From: Colwellia demingiae
GTDB lineage: Bacteria > Pseudomonadota > Gammaproteobacteria > Enterobacterales > Alteromonadaceae
Length of the DNA: 64,000 bases
Direction of reading: 5' to 3'
NCBI RefSeq assembly: GCF_007954275.1
Contig: NZ_VOLT01000002.1
Location: 1 to 64,000, forward strand
Shown: one piece after another, positions 27,737 to 38,825 of the stretch
How positions within the stretch are numbered: the stretch's first letter is position 1
Layout of the letters: every line of letters begins with the position of its first letter
Made by a program: the position numbers and the translations under genes
Notes under the pieces: generated by a model
What the model was told of the DNA's origin: nothing
Databases searched by the model: none
Seen by the model: only the letters and a program-made list of their open reading frames with translations

Positions 27737-28690
27737 TTGCCGATGACAAGTCTACATAAAGTTAATCTGCCTAAAAGAAGTCGAAATATAATCAACTCAA
27801 AACCATTGATTTTATTTATCTGTATGCTTACTTTTATTTGCTCAACAACCTTTGCAGAAGAACAGAAACCTGATGCGACAGTAGAGAATACTCAAAAGAA
27901 TGCGAATAAAGCTACTCTAATAAAAAAGCCTATCGAGTTAACTAAACAGCATAAAGAAGACCTTAAGCATTATCTAGCAGGTGAACAGGTAAAGCCATTA
28001 CTCGCAGGACCTGATGATTATTTGACGTTAGTGAAAAAACATACAAGTGCGAACAGTAAAGGTGTTGTGATTTTGTTACCTGAATGGCAGCAAGGCGCCA
28101 CCAACCCAAAAGCCATAAATTACTTACGTAATGCCTTGCCCGCTAAAGGCTGGAGCACTATTGCAATACAACCGAGTAATAAACCAGAAAATTATCCTTC
28201 AACGGCAATTACGGTAGCAGAGCAAAAAAAAGAAAACCAATTAATCCTCAAAGAGTATAAAAGTAAACTTAATAGCATGCTCAATGCTGTCATGAATACC
28301 GCAAGAGAATATCCAGGCATAGTACTAGTGATTGCTCAAGGAAATAATGCCGCTTTACTAGTCGATATATACAGTCAAGACGATAGTCTACAGCCCAATG
28401 CACTCATCATGCTAAGTAGTTATCGACAAAGTAACCATGCACTCATTAATAGTGTAAATGAAAACTTTGCACATCAGGTTGCTTCGACTGAACTGCCTGT
28501 GCTCGACCTTTACCTTAAACACGATAATCAACTCGTGTTAAACAAGGCGGCACAAAGGAAGGCCTTTTCGAAGCAAGAAATGAAAGTATATTACCGCCAA
28601 CGTCAGTTAAACAATACTGTCACTGGTTATTATCCTGAAGAAGAGTTATTGAGCCAAATTAATAGTTGGCTAAAAGCGATTGGTTGGTAA
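27737..28690 (+). CDS. Exported DUF3530-like alpha/beta-hydrolase-fold protein
   Basis: A 317-residue protein with a hydrophobic signal segment (LILFICMLTFICSTTFA) after a basic N-terminus. The rest resembles the DUF3530 family: GVVILLPEWQQG, a WSTIAIQP strand, and IVLVIAQGNNAALLVDIY in the position of the nucleophile elbow. The elbow reads AQGNNA, with no serine, so hydrolase activity is doubtful. TTG at 27737 is spaced best from GAGG; the ATG at 27743 is the alternative. No role is established. Confidence 0.65.
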   Translation: MPMTSLHKVNLPKRSRNIINSKPLILFICMLTFICSTTFAEEQKPDATVENTQKNANKATLIKKPIELTKQHKEDLKHYLAGEQVKPLLAGPDDYLTLVKKHTSANSKGVVILLPEWQQGATNPKAINYLRNALPAKGWSTIAIQPSNKPENYPSTAITVAEQKKENQLILKEYKSKLNSMLNAVMNTAREYPGIVLVIAQGNNAALLVDIYSQDDSLQPNALIMLSSYRQSNHALINSVNENFAHQVASTELPVLDLYLKHDNQLVLNKAAQRKAFSKQEMKVYYRQRQLNNTVTGYYPEEELLSQINSWLKAIGW

Positions 28691-28716
28691 AGTTCATACC
28701 ATTATAAAAAAGAAGA

Positions 28717-28736
28717 GCTATTCAATATCGAATAGC
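28717..28736 (-). terminator. Terminator-like hairpin after djlA
   Basis: GCTATTC (28717-28723) and GAATAGC (28730-28736) pair around a 6-base loop. On the minus strand a T-rich stretch (tcttcttttttat) follows. The stem is short. Confidence 0.5.
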
Positions 28737-28800
28737 CTTATGAGCTCTAAACAGAATTAAACACTAAACATACAGGTAATGCCTTAAGCATGTTTAGGGG

Positions 28801-29640
28801 TTATTTATTCTGTTTTTCAATCAAGTCATATGCAGCTTGAATTTCTTGTGTTTTTTGTTTAGCACTTTCCATCATTTCTGGTGGCAAGCCCTTGGCCATT
28901 AATTTATCTGGGTGGTGTTGAGACATTAATTTTTTATAAGCCTTTTTAATTACTCGCATTTCTGAGTTTTTATCAATCCCGAGTACTTTAAAAGCATTAT
29001 CTAATTGCTGACCGCTAGCAGGTATATTTCCTGATCCTTGTTGACGATAACCCCGGCCACCTTGTTGTTGATGGAAATTAGCACCCGCAATAATCATTTC
29101 TAGTAATTTATCAAGTTCACCCGCAGAATAACCTAGGAGTTTTGCTATGGTGTGCAAAACAGAACGCTCTGCGTCATCTAATTCCCCATCACTAAAAGCA
29201 ACTTGAACTTGAATTTCTAAAAACATTAGCAACAAATCATGTCTATTTCCCATCAAACGTTTAAATTTAACAAGACGATCTTTGAGCGGAAAACCTGTTG
29301 ATTTACCTTCACGAAAAGCATCTTGGGCTTGCTCGCGTAATTCGCTACTTAGTCCCAGTTTGTCCATATAAGCACTAGCAAACATAATTTCATGATTAGT
29401 CACTTGTCCTTTAGCTTTAGCAACATGTCCCATCACTGAAAAAGTAGTATAGAAAAAAGCAGCTTGCCGAGCTATCTCATCTTCTTTACCGCCGGCTTTA
29501 CCATTGAAATTAAAACCTCGGCCGCGATCAAACATATGACCAAGCCAAAGACCTAATAAAGCCCCAAACAGGTTTTTACTGAGCATAAAACCAAACAAAA
29601 AACCTAAAATCTTACCCCAAATATGCATTTTTTTAAGCAT
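28801..29640 (-). CDS. djlA: Membrane-anchored DnaJ-like co-chaperone DjlA
   Basis: A 279-residue type III inner-membrane protein. An N-terminal transmembrane segment (about 8-33, ILGFLFGFMLSKNLFGALLGLWLGH) with glycine spacing typical of DjlA is followed by a TerB-like domain (~55-185) and a C-terminal J-domain with the HPD motif at 243-245. DjlA stimulates DnaK and influences capsule/Rcs signalling in E. coli. It is divergent from lptD, as in enterobacteria. Confidence 0.93.
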   Translation of the reverse strand: MLKKMHIWGKILGFLFGFMLSKNLFGALLGLWLGHMFDRGRGFNFNGKAGGKEDEIARQAAFFYTTFSVMGHVAKAKGQVTNHEIMFASAYMDKLGLSSELREQAQDAFREGKSTGFPLKDRLVKFKRLMGNRHDLLLMFLEIQVQVAFSDGELDDAERSVLHTIAKLLGYSAGELDKLLEMIIAGANFHQQQGGRGYRQQGSGNIPASGQQLDNAFKVLGIDKNSEMRVIKKAYKKLMSQHHPDKLMAKGLPPEMMESAKQKTQEIQAAYDLIEKQNK

Positions 29641-29795
29641 TCCTTACAATAATATCTAACCAACAGATGAACTATGACATAAGAAGTTAGTCCAACTGAA
29701 AAAATTGCTATATCATAAAGCAATTAGTCGTTAAAATACTTGATTCATCGCTATAAAATCAATTTATAAATACTTTCATCATTTTCGGACAATAA

Positions 29796-32111
29796 ATGTT
29801 TTTTTCCCGTACATTAAGTTTTACCCTAATTGCACTATTAGTCGTTTGCCTTTCAGAGACGGCTCACGCCAACGTCGAACAAAAGAGTCAATCGCCTGAA
29901 ACTAGATTGATGCAGTGCCCATTACCTGAATTTGATGATATTGCTATTGGTATACCTGAAGTGGTCGATAGCACTATCCGTATATCCTCTTTACAAGCAA
30001 GTATACAACAAGACCAAATCGCACTATTTAACGGCTCTGTTATTCTGGTAGATAAGAGTCAGAAAATCGTTGCCGACCAACTTTCCTTTAATCGTTTAAA
30101 AATGCAAATAGAAGCCATTGGAAATATTCATTACCAAGGTAAACAAATCAATATTTTTGCCAACACGCTAAGTGCAAGTAAAATAGATAAATCAACAGAG
30201 ATGACCGCTGCGTCATATCAACTTGATTGCAATCCAGGGCATGGTACCGCGGCAAAATTGTCTATCAATAGTGATGGCATGCTTAGTTTAGTCGACTCTA
30301 CTTTTACTACATGTTTACAAGAAGTACCCGATTGGCAAATAAAGGCGTCTGAAATTAACCTCTCTTCAAAAGGCGACTTTGGCGAAGCTTATCATGCACA
30401 GTTTAGAGTATTAGATGTTCCAATCCTGTATGTACCCTACTTTTCTTTTCCAATATCTAAAGAACGCTTAACTGGTTTTTTGTATCCTGAGCTAAGTACA
30501 TCTAGCAACTTAGGTGTAGAGTTTAGCGCCCCATTTTATTGGAATATTGCCGAGAACTATGATGCTACGATTACTCCGCGCTATATGTCTGATCGCGGCA
30601 CGCAACTACAAACTGAATTTCGTTATTTAATGGATCAGCAATCGGGTAAAATTGATCTTGAGTATTTAAATAATGATAAGAAAATCAAAACCAATGATGA
30701 CCCACGATACTTAGCTCGTTTTCAACATGTAGGTACTTTTTCTGAAGATTTTCGCGCTTATATTGATTACACCACCATTAGTGATGATAACTATTTAGTT
30801 GATATCGGCAGTAAACAGTATAATTCAAACGATGCTTATCTTTATCAAATAGGAGAATTGGCTTACTTTGGCGAGCAGTGGCAAGCGAAATTGCAATTAC
30901 AAGATTTTGAAGTACTCGGTGATCATCAGCCAAGCTATAAAACATTACCTCACATTGAACTATCAGCCCAACAGCCGTTAAACTTTTTATCTGGCCAATT
31001 TGAACTTTATTCTGAAATGACTAGTTTTGAAGCATCAGAGAAAGATCAAGTAGAGGCAAACCGCTACCATGTTGAAGCGGGCTTTACTTTTCCGATTACT
31101 AGACCCGCTTGGTTTTTAAACTCTGAAGTAAAATTAATGCATACCTATTATCAACAAGATAATATTACTGCAGGCAGCTCATTAGAGGAAACCGTAGAAA
31201 GAACCTTACCTAAGGTACGTATTCATGCAGGTGTTAATTTTGATAGACAACTTCTCGCTTTTGGACAAAGCTATCGCCATACCTTAGAGCCACAGTTACA
31301 ATACCTTTATGTGCCAGATAAAGATCAATCCAATATTGGCTTATATGACACCACCATTTTACAAGACGATTTCCACGGGATTTTTCGTGATACCCGTTAT
31401 AGTGGCTTAGATAGAATAGCGGCAGCTAACCAGTTTACTTGGGGTATTACCAGTCGATTACTTGATGAAGAGAATCTGGAAATAGTACGTGTTAGTCTTG
31501 GTCGTATTCAATATCTTGGTGAAAATAATACCGACCTTGCCAATGATGCCTTGTTAACTGATAATGGCGGCATTGACAATAAACAGTCATCTGTTGCAGC
31601 AGACTTATTCTACCGAATAAATCATCAGTGGCAGGTAAGTGGAGATATTCAATATAACACCCTAGAAGACTTTACTAATAAAGGGCAAGTTAATATTGAT
31701 TATCAAATTAATAAATATAATCTAATTCAATTGAACCATCGCTATACTCGTAATGTCTCAGGAGATAGCTTAGAACAAGCTTCCCTCTTAACAAGTATTG
31801 CTATTAACGAAAACTGGGCTTTTGTCGGTCGTTTAACACAAGACTTACAGCAAGATAGAAGTTTAGAATCATATGCTGGCTTTCAATATGAAAGTTGTTG
31901 TTGGGCGGTACGTATAGCCTACCAGCGCCATATTAACTCTAATTTAGACGCCGCCAGTTTTGTTAGTGATGGTCGTGAAGAGTTTGATACTGGTATTAGT
32001 ATCAAACTAATCATTAAAGGCTTAGACGGCAAACAATCAGCTATAGGTACGCAAGAGATGTTTGATAAGAGCATATTTGGTTATAAACGCCCTTATTACT
32101 TACAAAATTAG
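29796..32111 (+). CDS. lptD: LPS-assembly outer-membrane protein LptD
   Basis: LptD with LptE inserts lipopolysaccharide in the outer leaflet. The 771-residue protein has a signal peptide (~1-25), an OstA-like periplasmic domain ([21 protein letters not shown]...) and a long C-terminal beta barrel. Cysteines lie near the N-terminus (MQCPLP), at DCNPG and TTCLQ, and as an adjacent pair in YESCCWAVR, matching the disulfides needed for LptD assembly. It heads the lptD-surA-pdxA-rsmA-apaH cluster. Confidence 0.95.
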   Translation: MFFSRTLSFTLIALLVVCLSETAHANVEQKSQSPETRLMQCPLPEFDDIAIGIPEVVDSTIRISSLQASIQQDQIALFNGSVILVDKSQKIVADQLSFNRLKMQIEAIGNIHYQGKQINIFANTLSASKIDKSTEMTAASYQLDCNPGHGTAAKLSINSDGMLSLVDSTFTTCLQEVPDWQIKASEINLSSKGDFGEAYHAQFRVLDVPILYVPYFSFPISKERLTGFLYPELSTSSNLGVEFSAPFYWNIAENYDATITPRYMSDRGTQLQTEFRYLMDQQSGKIDLEYLNNDKKIKTNDDPRYLARFQHVGTFSEDFRAYIDYTTISDDNYLVDIGSKQYNSNDAYLYQIGELAYFGEQWQAKLQLQDFEVLGDHQPSYKTLPHIELSAQQPLNFLSGQFELYSEMTSFEASEKDQVEANRYHVEAGFTFPITRPAWFLNSEVKLMHTYYQQDNITAGSSLEETVERTLPKVRIHAGVNFDRQLLAFGQSYRHTLEPQLQYLYVPDKDQSNIGLYDTTILQDDFHGIFRDTRYSGLDRIAAANQFTWGITSRLLDEENLEIVRVSLGRIQYLGENNTDLANDALLTDNGGIDNKQSSVAADLFYRINHQWQVSGDIQYNTLEDFTNKGQVNIDYQINKYNLIQLNHRYTRNVSGDSLEQASLLTSIAINENWAFVGRLTQDLQQDRSLESYAGFQYESCCWAVRIAYQRHINSNLDAASFVSDGREEFDTGISIKLIIKGLDGKQSAIGTQEMFDKSIFGYKRPYYLQN

Positions 32112-32154
32112 CACCATACGCAATATTAAAAATATAAGACAAGATATAAAAAAT

Positions 32155-33456
32155 ATGAAATATAGAATTAAAGCATTACTGTTAGCCTCTAGCCTTATGA
32201 TTACCACTATCACGTCAGTACAAGCTAAAGAAGAGCTGCTTGATAGAGTAGCTGCCATTGTTAATACTGGTGTAGTACTTGAATCGGATGTTAACGACCT
32301 ACTTGTCAATATTAAACAACAAGCTAAAAAAAACAATCAGAGCTTACCCTCCGATAAAGCTTTACGTATTCAAGTGATGGATAAATTAATTAATGACAGC
32401 CTACTCAGTCAAATGGGTCAGCGCATGGGCATCCAAATTAGTGATGCTCAACTTGACCAAACCTTAAATAACATGGCCAAAGAAGATAAATTAACCTTAG
32501 CTCAATTTCGCCAACAGGTGATTAATGAGGGTACTAGTTATGAAAAATACCGTGAGAATGTTCGAATAGAACTTGTTTCAGGTGAAGTTAGCCGTAATAG
32601 TGTTAGACGTCGAATATTTGTTTCTCCACAAGAAGTGGCAAATTTACTTAAAGTAATGAAAGAGCAAAGCAGTAATAATGTCGAATATCATTTAGGTCAC
32701 ATCTTAATAGAATTCCCTGCCGATGCTAGCCAGGAAGATTTAGCCGCTGCTAAGACTCGCGCAACAAAGGTTGTGGAGTTACTTAATGATGGTTCTGATT
32801 TTGCAAAAATTGCGATAACCTCTTCAGGTGATGCTAATGCGTTAAAAGGCGGAGATTTAGGTTGGAAAAATATCAATGAAATGCCAACGCTCTTCTCTGA
32901 GTTAATTAACGATAAACCTAAAGACACTATTGTTGGCCCAATACGTACAGGTTTAGGTTATAGCATAGTTAAAGTCTTGGATATTCGAGGTAGAAAAGTA
33001 GTTGAGGTAGAAGAAGTAAAAGCTAGTCATATATTAATTAAGCCATCGATTATTTTAAGTGATGAAAAGGCTAAGAATTTATTACAAGGCTTGTTAAATC
33101 AGATAGATGCTGGAGAAGCTACCTTTGAAGAATTAGCTAAAGAACATTCTGAAGGGCCAACGTCAGTTCGTGGTGGAGATTTAGGCTGGGCAGATCCTAA
33201 AAACTATGACCCTGCTTTTACAGAAGCACTCGCAACCATGAAAAAAGGTGGATACCATAAACCATTTCGTTCCTCTTTTGGCTGGCATATTATTATGTTA
33301 GAAGATCGCCGTATGGTTGATGCCACTTCACAATTGAATGAAAACCGCGCTTATCAAATTCTTTTTAACCGTAAATATGGTATGGAAAGTACCCGTTGGT
33401 TAAAAGAAACACGTGATGAAGCTTATATTGAAATCTTTGAACAGGATAACAAGTAA
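32155..33456 (+). CDS. surA: Periplasmic peptidyl-prolyl isomerase/chaperone SurA
   Basis: SurA escorts outer-membrane proteins, including LptD, across the periplasm. The 433-residue product begins [16 protein letters not shown], a signal peptide cleaved near VQA-KEE. It has the N-terminal chaperone region ([10 protein letters not shown]...), two parvulin domains (around 205-310 and 320-420; [13 protein letters not shown] and [11 protein letters not shown]) and a C-terminal helix. A start at 32062 inside lptD would add 31 residues ahead of the signal peptide and is rejected. The stop overlaps the pdxA start by one base. Confidence 0.94.
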   Translation: MKYRIKALLLASSLMITTITSVQAKEELLDRVAAIVNTGVVLESDVNDLLVNIKQQAKKNNQSLPSDKALRIQVMDKLINDSLLSQMGQRMGIQISDAQLDQTLNNMAKEDKLTLAQFRQQVINEGTSYEKYRENVRIELVSGEVSRNSVRRRIFVSPQEVANLLKVMKEQSSNNVEYHLGHILIEFPADASQEDLAAAKTRATKVVELLNDGSDFAKIAITSSGDANALKGGDLGWKNINEMPTLFSELINDKPKDTIVGPIRTGLGYSIVKVLDIRGRKVVEVEEVKASHILIKPSIILSDEKAKNLLQGLLNQIDAGEATFEELAKEHSEGPTSVRGGDLGWADPKNYDPAFTEALATMKKGGYHKPFRSSFGWHIIMLEDRRMVDATSQLNENRAYQILFNRKYGMESTRWLKETRDEAYIEIFEQDNK

Positions 33457-34436
33457 TGACACAACGCATTGCCATTACCCCCGGTGAACCTGCTGGTGTT
33501 GGTCCCGACTTAATAATTACACTCGCTCAACAAGATTGGTCTGTTGAAATGGTTGTCATTGCTTCAAAAGCATTATTGCAAGAGAGAGCAAAAGCGCTAT
33601 CTTTACCGCTAGCCATAATCGATTATGATCAACATTCCCCAGCGAAACCACAGCAAGCAGGGAGTTTAACAGTACTTGATGTTGAGCTACCTGAACCTTG
33701 CATGCCTGGAACACTTAATAGTGCAAATGGCTCATACGTGGTAGAAACATTAAGAATTGCCAGTGAAAAAAATATATCTGGTGAATTTGATGCAATAGTT
33801 ACCGGTCCTGTTCACAAAGGACTAATAAATAAAGCGGGTATTGCTTTTAGTGGACATACCGAATACTTTGCAACTCAAGCCAACTGCAGCGATGTTGTAA
33901 TGATGCTTGCTACTAAAGGTCTTCGAGTAGCATTAGTAACTACGCACATACCATTAGCCTATGTATCTAAAGCAATTACCTATGAACGCTTACAAAAAGT
34001 CACACGTATTTTACATCAAGACTTGCAAGATAAATTTGGCATCAAATCGCCTAAAATTTATGCTTGCGGAATTAATCCTCATGCAGGTGAGGATGGTCAT
34101 CTTGGCCGTGAAGAAATCGAAATCATGGAACCAGCTTTTGCAGAACTTCGCGCTGAGGGCATAGATATTATTGGCCCCTTACCTGCCGATACTATTTTTC
34201 AAGAAAAGTATTTGGCTGAAGCTGATGCGATTTTAGCTATGTATCACGACCAAGGTCTTCCTGTGCTGAAGTACAAAGGTTTTGGATCCTCAGTAAATAT
34301 TACGCTAGGTTTACCGTTTATTCGTACTTCCGTTGATCACGGGACAGCGCTTGAACTTGCAGGTAAAGGTACCGCAGACTCAGGCAGTTTTATTGAAGCA
34401 ATGAACAACGCCATCAACCTAGCTAGTAACAAATAG
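33456..34436 (+). CDS. pdxA: 4-hydroxythreonine-4-phosphate dehydrogenase
   Basis: PdxA oxidises 4-phosphohydroxy-L-threonine in pyridoxal-phosphate synthesis. Length 326 residues (329 in E. coli). Family motifs: [13 protein letters not shown] at the N-terminus, FSGHTEYFA with a metal-binding histidine, [14 protein letters not shown], and [12 protein letters not shown] with [12 protein letters not shown] near the end. The ATG overlaps the surA stop (TAATG), so translation is probably coupled. Confidence 0.96.
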   Translation: MTQRIAITPGEPAGVGPDLIITLAQQDWSVEMVVIASKALLQERAKALSLPLAIIDYDQHSPAKPQQAGSLTVLDVELPEPCMPGTLNSANGSYVVETLRIASEKNISGEFDAIVTGPVHKGLINKAGIAFSGHTEYFATQANCSDVVMMLATKGLRVALVTTHIPLAYVSKAITYERLQKVTRILHQDLQDKFGIKSPKIYACGINPHAGEDGHLGREEIEIMEPAFAELRAEGIDIIGPLPADTIFQEKYLAEADAILAMYHDQGLPVLKYKGFGSSVNITLGLPFIRTSVDHGTALELAGKGTADSGSFIEAMNNAINLASNK

Positions 34437-34454
34437 TTTAACAAAGAAGTAGTT

Positions 34455-35360
34455 ATGAACGACAAAAAACATTTAGGCAATCAAGCTAAAAAACGCTTTG
34501 GACAGAACTTTCTCCATAATGATGCTGTTATCAGCGACATTGTCGATGCAATTAACCCCGAACCTGGTGAAAACCTAGTCGAAATTGGCCCTGGTTTAGG
34601 CGCCTTAACGGAACCTGTTATCGAACGCGCAGGTAAATTATCAGTCGTTGAATTAGACAGAGACCTTGCCCATAGACTTCGTCATCATCCATTCTTGGCT
34701 AAAGACTTAACTATCTATGAAACCGATGCACTGAAGTTTGATTTTTCCGAGTTAGCGTCAGAAGAAAAACCACTGCGAATTTTTGGTAATTTACCCTATA
34801 ACATTTCAACACCGCTTATTTTTCATCTTTTAACATTTAAAGATAAAGTGAAAGATATGCATTTCATGCTGCAAAAAGAAGTTGTAGAACGTATGGCTGC
34901 CGGACCACATTGTAAAGCCTATGGTCGCTTGTCAATAATGACTCAATATCAATGCCAAGTGTTTCCCGTAATGGAAATAGGACCGGAAGCTTTTAAACCT
35001 GCTCCCAAAGTAGATTCAGCGATAGTACGTTTAATTCCTCATGCACATATTGAGAACCCTGTTAAAGACATTAATGCACTAAACACCGTTTGTTTAGCCG
35101 CATTTAACCAACGCAGAAAAACTATTCGAAATACTTTTAAGAAATTGATTACTGAAGCACAGTTAGCTGAATTAAATATAGATGCTAACTTACGCCCAGA
35201 AAATTTATCGCTTGATGAGTATAAAAAGCTTGCCGATTTTATTGTTGATAATCCGCCAGAAGTTGCTCCAGTTAAAGAAAAAAGACGCATGGCAAAAAAT
35301 AAAATAGCTGAAGCTGCAAATGATAATGTGAACGAGAATTCTGCACCCAAAGTTAAATAA
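34455..35360 (+). CDS. rsmA: 16S rRNA dimethyltransferase (A1518/A1519)
   Basis: Also called KsgA; dimethylates two adjacent adenines near the 3' end of 16S rRNA in late 30S assembly. The 301-residue protein shows [11 protein letters not shown], the SAM-binding [13 protein letters not shown], motif [11 protein letters not shown] and the C-terminal [10 protein letters not shown]. The C-terminus has an extra Lys/Asn/Glu-rich tail of ~25 residues beyond the E. coli length. It follows pdxA by 18 bp. apaG, which normally comes next, is absent; apaH starts 3 bp after the stop. Confidence 0.96.
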   Translation: MNDKKHLGNQAKKRFGQNFLHNDAVISDIVDAINPEPGENLVEIGPGLGALTEPVIERAGKLSVVELDRDLAHRLRHHPFLAKDLTIYETDALKFDFSELASEEKPLRIFGNLPYNISTPLIFHLLTFKDKVKDMHFMLQKEVVERMAAGPHCKAYGRLSIMTQYQCQVFPVMEIGPEAFKPAPKVDSAIVRLIPHAHIENPVKDINALNTVCLAAFNQRRKTIRNTFKKLITEAQLAELNIDANLRPENLSLDEYKKLADFIVDNPPEVAPVKEKRRMAKNKIAEAANDNVNENSAPKVK

Positions 35361-35363
35361 CTT

Positions 35364-36221
35364 ATTGCTATCTATCTGGTAGGCGATATTCAAGGTTGCT
35401 TTAACGAGTTGACCTCCTTGTTATCACAAGTCAACTTCGATCGTAATAACGATGTCCTTTACCTTGCGGGCGACTTAGTCGCTCGCGGTCCGAACTCTCT
35501 TGAAACCTTACGCTTTGTTAAATCTCTTGGCAAAAGCGCCAAAGTAGTTTTAGGTAACCACGACTTACATTTACTCTCAGTTCACGCTGGTATCAAGAAA
35601 GCTAAAAAATCAGATTACTTATCTGCACTATTAGCAGCTCCAGATGTTGATGAGCTTATGGACTGGTTAGCAGAACAGCCTTTATTACAAGAAATACCTA
35701 ATACTTGCTCTAATTCAAACACTGTAAATCAAGTTAATAACAACAGTGCCTATATGAGCCATGCCGGAATTTCACCTCAATGGCAGCTTGAGGATGCACT
35801 AGAGCAAGCCAAACTTATTCAAACTAAATTAGCCAGTAGCGATCGTAATAATTGGTTAGCACTTATGTATGGTGAAAAACCAAACGATTGGCATCAAGCA
35901 ATAACTGAAATTGAAAAGTTTCGTTACAGTATTAATGCCTTTACCCGTATGCGATTTTGTTTTATTGATGGGACACTAGAGTTTGAACAGAAAGACTCTC
36001 CTGAAAATATTACGGTTACTAACATAGTCCCTTGGTATGGACTATCTCAAACTATCAATAATACTAGTTGGGTATTTGGTCACTGGGCTTCACTCATGGG
36101 CAAAAGTTCGCATCCTAATATATATCCCTTAGATACTGGCTGTGTTTGGGGTAATCAATTGACCATGCTTCGCTGGCATGATAAAAAATACTTTATACAA
36201 AGCTCTGAACTGAGTGATTAA
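35364..36221 (+). CDS. apaH: Diadenosine tetraphosphatase ApaH, apparent ATT start
   Basis: ApaH splits Ap4A symmetrically to two ADP. I place the start at ATT 35364 because translation from there gives (M)AIYLVGDIQGCFNEL, the exact conserved ApaH N-terminus with the metal-binding GDxQG motif; from the first conventional start (TTG 35409) this essential motif would be lost. A stop codon lies just upstream (35358-35360, the rsmA stop) and no ATG/GTG is available between. The 285-residue product has GDLVARGPN, LGNHDLHLL and SHAGI, all phosphoesterase motifs. No Shine-Dalgarno sequence is evident, so translation may be coupled to rsmA. AUU starts are known for infC and pcnB in E. coli. Confidence 0.88.
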   Translation: MAIYLVGDIQGCFNELTSLLSQVNFDRNNDVLYLAGDLVARGPNSLETLRFVKSLGKSAKVVLGNHDLHLLSVHAGIKKAKKSDYLSALLAAPDVDELMDWLAEQPLLQEIPNTCSNSNTVNQVNNNSAYMSHAGISPQWQLEDALEQAKLIQTKLASSDRNNWLALMYGEKPNDWHQAITEIEKFRYSINAFTRMRFCFIDGTLEFEQKDSPENITVTNIVPWYGLSQTINNTSWVFGHWASLMGKSSHPNIYPLDTGCVWGNQLTMLRWHDKKYFIQSSELSD

Positions 36222-36364
36222 CAATAACTATTTCTCACTGAGTATAATAAAAAGTTATTGGCAATTAAGTATTTCCTAATACCTGCCGATACAAACATAG
36301 CTTGATATATCAAAACTAACTAACGTATTAACTAGGCAAGTAGCCTTTCAATTGGGTGGATTCA

Positions 36365-38383
36365 ATGAATTTAACTGTAGCTGTAAAAATAATTGGTGGC
36401 TTTGCCATCATCTCAACTTTACTGATAGTCATTAGTACCATATCGTTATCTAATTTAAGCACCATCAGCGAGTCGACTCAGCAGCAGAACACATTAGCTA
36501 TTCCAACACTCAAAGCCAGTAATAAACTTGCCCTTGAGATCAGTCAGATGAGTAACTTAACCTTGAAAGGTTATTACCAAACGGATCATGCTTTATTAGC
36601 TGGTGACCTTAATAATTATAAAAAGATAGATACAGTATTCACGCAACAATTATCGGAATTAAAGCAAATAGTAGCTTCTGAACAAGATTTACTGACTAAC
36701 TTGACTCAAGTAGACCAGCTTTATTCGAACTTTCATAATGCGAGTATTGAATTGTTTAACCATCGTAAAGTTAGTATCGAACAAAAGCAGTTATTAACTG
36801 AGAAGATTGATATTTTAGAAGAAAAAGCCGATAACACCATTATGTTACTGCTTGATTTGGCTGACCATGAACTCGCGGATACTAAGCTTCAACGTGCCAT
36901 TAACTTAAGTGACTACTTCGAAAATCAGTTGAACTCGATTGTCTCTTCCGCTCTAGAATATCGTGATATCTTGAATGAAAGCACTGCAGAATTTATCGGC
37001 AGTGAGCTTACTCGTAGTATCAGTGATGCAAGACACTCAGTTGATAATATTACTTTTGAATTAAATAGCCATGAAGTTAAAGACATCTCTGAGCAAGTTA
37101 CGTTAGCATTCAATGAAATAGAAAGTCTTTTATCACAAGAAAATGGCATCATTGCTCACAAAAGCAAGCAATTGAAGTCTAATCGACAAGCTTCTCTTAT
37201 GTTATCAAAGGAAGAGAAAGTAGCTAAGCAAGCTAACAAAATATTAGATAAACAACTTGAACTAGCTAACCAAACAACTATAACTTCCAGTCAACTTATC
37301 GAAGATTCGGTAAGCAATGGTACGACGCATACAACCATTATTATGCTTATATCAATTGCTGTTGCGCTCATAATTGCTCGAATTACGCTTATTGGCATTA
37401 CACGTCCATTAGCACGAGTTAATGAAATGCTAAGTATTGTGGCCTCTGGTGATCTTTCGTTGAAACTAGATGAAAGTGGTAAAGATGAATTCGCTCAGTT
37501 ATCAAAAAATTGTAATTTATTAATTGATAGTTTACGTAACCTAATTGAAAGCATTGTTAATCGTTCAGCGCAGTTAGCTGCTGCTGCAGAACAAACCTCT
37601 GCAGTTACTGCACAAAGTACCACCGCAATAGAAGAACAACGTAATCAAGTAGAACAAGCCGCTTCAGCGACAACAGAAATGAGCAGCACCTCACAAAGTG
37701 TACTTGCTAGTGCAAATGATGCCTTAGGCGAAATTAAACATGCCGATGAAGAAGCTGAACGAGTTAAAGGTATTTCAGCCAGAAACCGTCAGACCATTGA
37801 AATGCTGGCTAATGAAGTAGAATCGGCCTCTCAAGTTATCAACCAACTCCAACAAGACAGTGCCTCAATTGGCGGAATATTAGATGTAATTCGTGGCATT
37901 GCTGAGCAAACTAACTTACTGGCATTGAATGCTGCTATTGAAGCAGCACGAGCGGGTGAGCAAGGACGAGGGTTCGCTGTCGTTGCAGATGAAGTTCGTA
38001 CTCTAGCCAGTAGAACACAAGAATCAACGTCTGAAATTCAAACGATGATAGAAGCACTACAAACAGGAGCAGGGAAAGCTGTAACAGTAATGGATGCAGG
38101 TAAATCTAAAGCCAGTGATTGTGTAAATCAAAGTGAGGAAGCTGACCAAGCACTCGAAACTATTACTCATGCTGTACACGAGGCATTCGATCGCAGCTCG
38201 CAAATTGCAACGGCTGCTGAAGAGCAAAGTGTTGTTGCCCATGAAATAAGTGAAAACCTTGAGTCTATTGTGACTATTGCCGAGCAAACTACCGCGGGTT
38301 CACAACAAACAGCAGCATCAAGTAGCGAAGTTGCTCGTTTAGCTGAAGAGTTACAACAATCAGTACAGAAATTTAAATTATAG
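36365..38383 (+). CDS. Methyl-accepting chemotaxis protein
   Basis: A 672-residue transmembrane chemoreceptor. TM1 lies at about 5-28, a helical periplasmic sensor region with predicted coiled coils spans ~30-315, TM2 is near 320-340 ([16 protein letters not shown]), then HAMP ([26 protein letters not shown]) and the cytoplasmic signalling domain with hairpin tip [20 protein letters not shown]. The ligand is unknown. No C-terminal CheR-tethering pentapeptide is present. GGTGGA is well placed for the ATG at 36365, so a GTG nine bases upstream is not used. Confidence 0.92.
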   Translation: MNLTVAVKIIGGFAIISTLLIVISTISLSNLSTISESTQQQNTLAIPTLKASNKLALEISQMSNLTLKGYYQTDHALLAGDLNNYKKIDTVFTQQLSELKQIVASEQDLLTNLTQVDQLYSNFHNASIELFNHRKVSIEQKQLLTEKIDILEEKADNTIMLLLDLADHELADTKLQRAINLSDYFENQLNSIVSSALEYRDILNESTAEFIGSELTRSISDARHSVDNITFELNSHEVKDISEQVTLAFNEIESLLSQENGIIAHKSKQLKSNRQASLMLSKEEKVAKQANKILDKQLELANQTTITSSQLIEDSVSNGTTHTTIIMLISIAVALIIARITLIGITRPLARVNEMLSIVASGDLSLKLDESGKDEFAQLSKNCNLLIDSLRNLIESIVNRSAQLAAAAEQTSAVTAQSTTAIEEQRNQVEQAASATTEMSSTSQSVLASANDALGEIKHADEEAERVKGISARNRQTIEMLANEVESASQVINQLQQDSASIGGILDVIRGIAEQTNLLALNAAIEAARAGEQGRGFAVVADEVRTLASRTQESTSEIQTMIEALQTGAGKAVTVMDAGKSKASDCVNQSEEADQALETITHAVHEAFDRSSQIATAAEEQSVVAHEISENLESIVTIAEQTTAGSQQTAASSSEVARLAEELQQSVQKFKL

Positions 38384-38388
38384 TAATC

Positions 38389-38435
38389 AATCTAAACGGC
38401 AAGTCTAAACTTACCTTTAACTTGCCATTTAGATT
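38389..38435 (+). terminator. Strong hairpin after the chemoreceptor gene
   Basis: Arms 38389-38404 and 38420-38435 pair at 15 of 16 positions around a 15-base loop, 6 bp after the stop codon. No T-run follows, so it may act as a 3' stabiliser or Rho-assisted terminator. Confidence 0.55.
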
Positions 38436-38605
38436 GCAGTGATACTTATTCTATTAAGTTTTTGATTTTGTTGTACCAAGGAAAAATAAATCAAGGTTAG
38501 GCACTCGATTGAGCAATAGCTGGCTATTGGGATAGATAGTAACGCAATATCCGAGTATTTTAGCCAGTAAAAATGGGTAATAACTTAATGAAATAGGTAT
38601 TATAG

Positions 38606-38633
38606 TTGACAAGAATTATTCTAGCTATATAAT
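38606..38633 (+). promoter_or_regulatory. Consensus sigma-70 promoter of the cold-shock gene
   Basis: TTGACA (38606-38611), a 16-bp spacer and TATAAT (38628-38633), both boxes perfect. Transcription should start near 38640, giving a leader of about 185 nt, like the long thermosensing leader of E. coli cspA. Confidence 0.8.
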
Positions 38634-38825
38634 GCACCCAGCTTGAAGTTAGTTTTATTTTTTTGTACACCATTTCGATGTTATCTCATGCTTACCTTAG
38701 ATAAGATATCTGTAACACGTCCTGATTTATAAGTAATAGCAACTCTTTTTAGCAAACCCCTAACAGCTTAGCTTAATGCCAAGATTGTTAGCACAATTAC
38801 TCTTAAATATTTATAGGATACACAT

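Larger units (their letters stand above)
38384..38825. other. 442-bp gap: receptor-gene hairpin and cold-shock leader
   Basis: It holds a strong inverted repeat after the chemoreceptor gene (38389-38435), about 170 bp with nothing recognisable, then the cspA-type promoter (38606-38633) and a leader of roughly 185 nt before the cold-shock ATG. A short-gene search on both strands gave nothing convincing. Confidence 0.6.

Noticed and set aside
32062..32154. N-terminal extension of SurA
   Set aside because: It would put 31 residues before a clear signal peptide and overlaps lptD; the ATG at 32155 gives the normal length.
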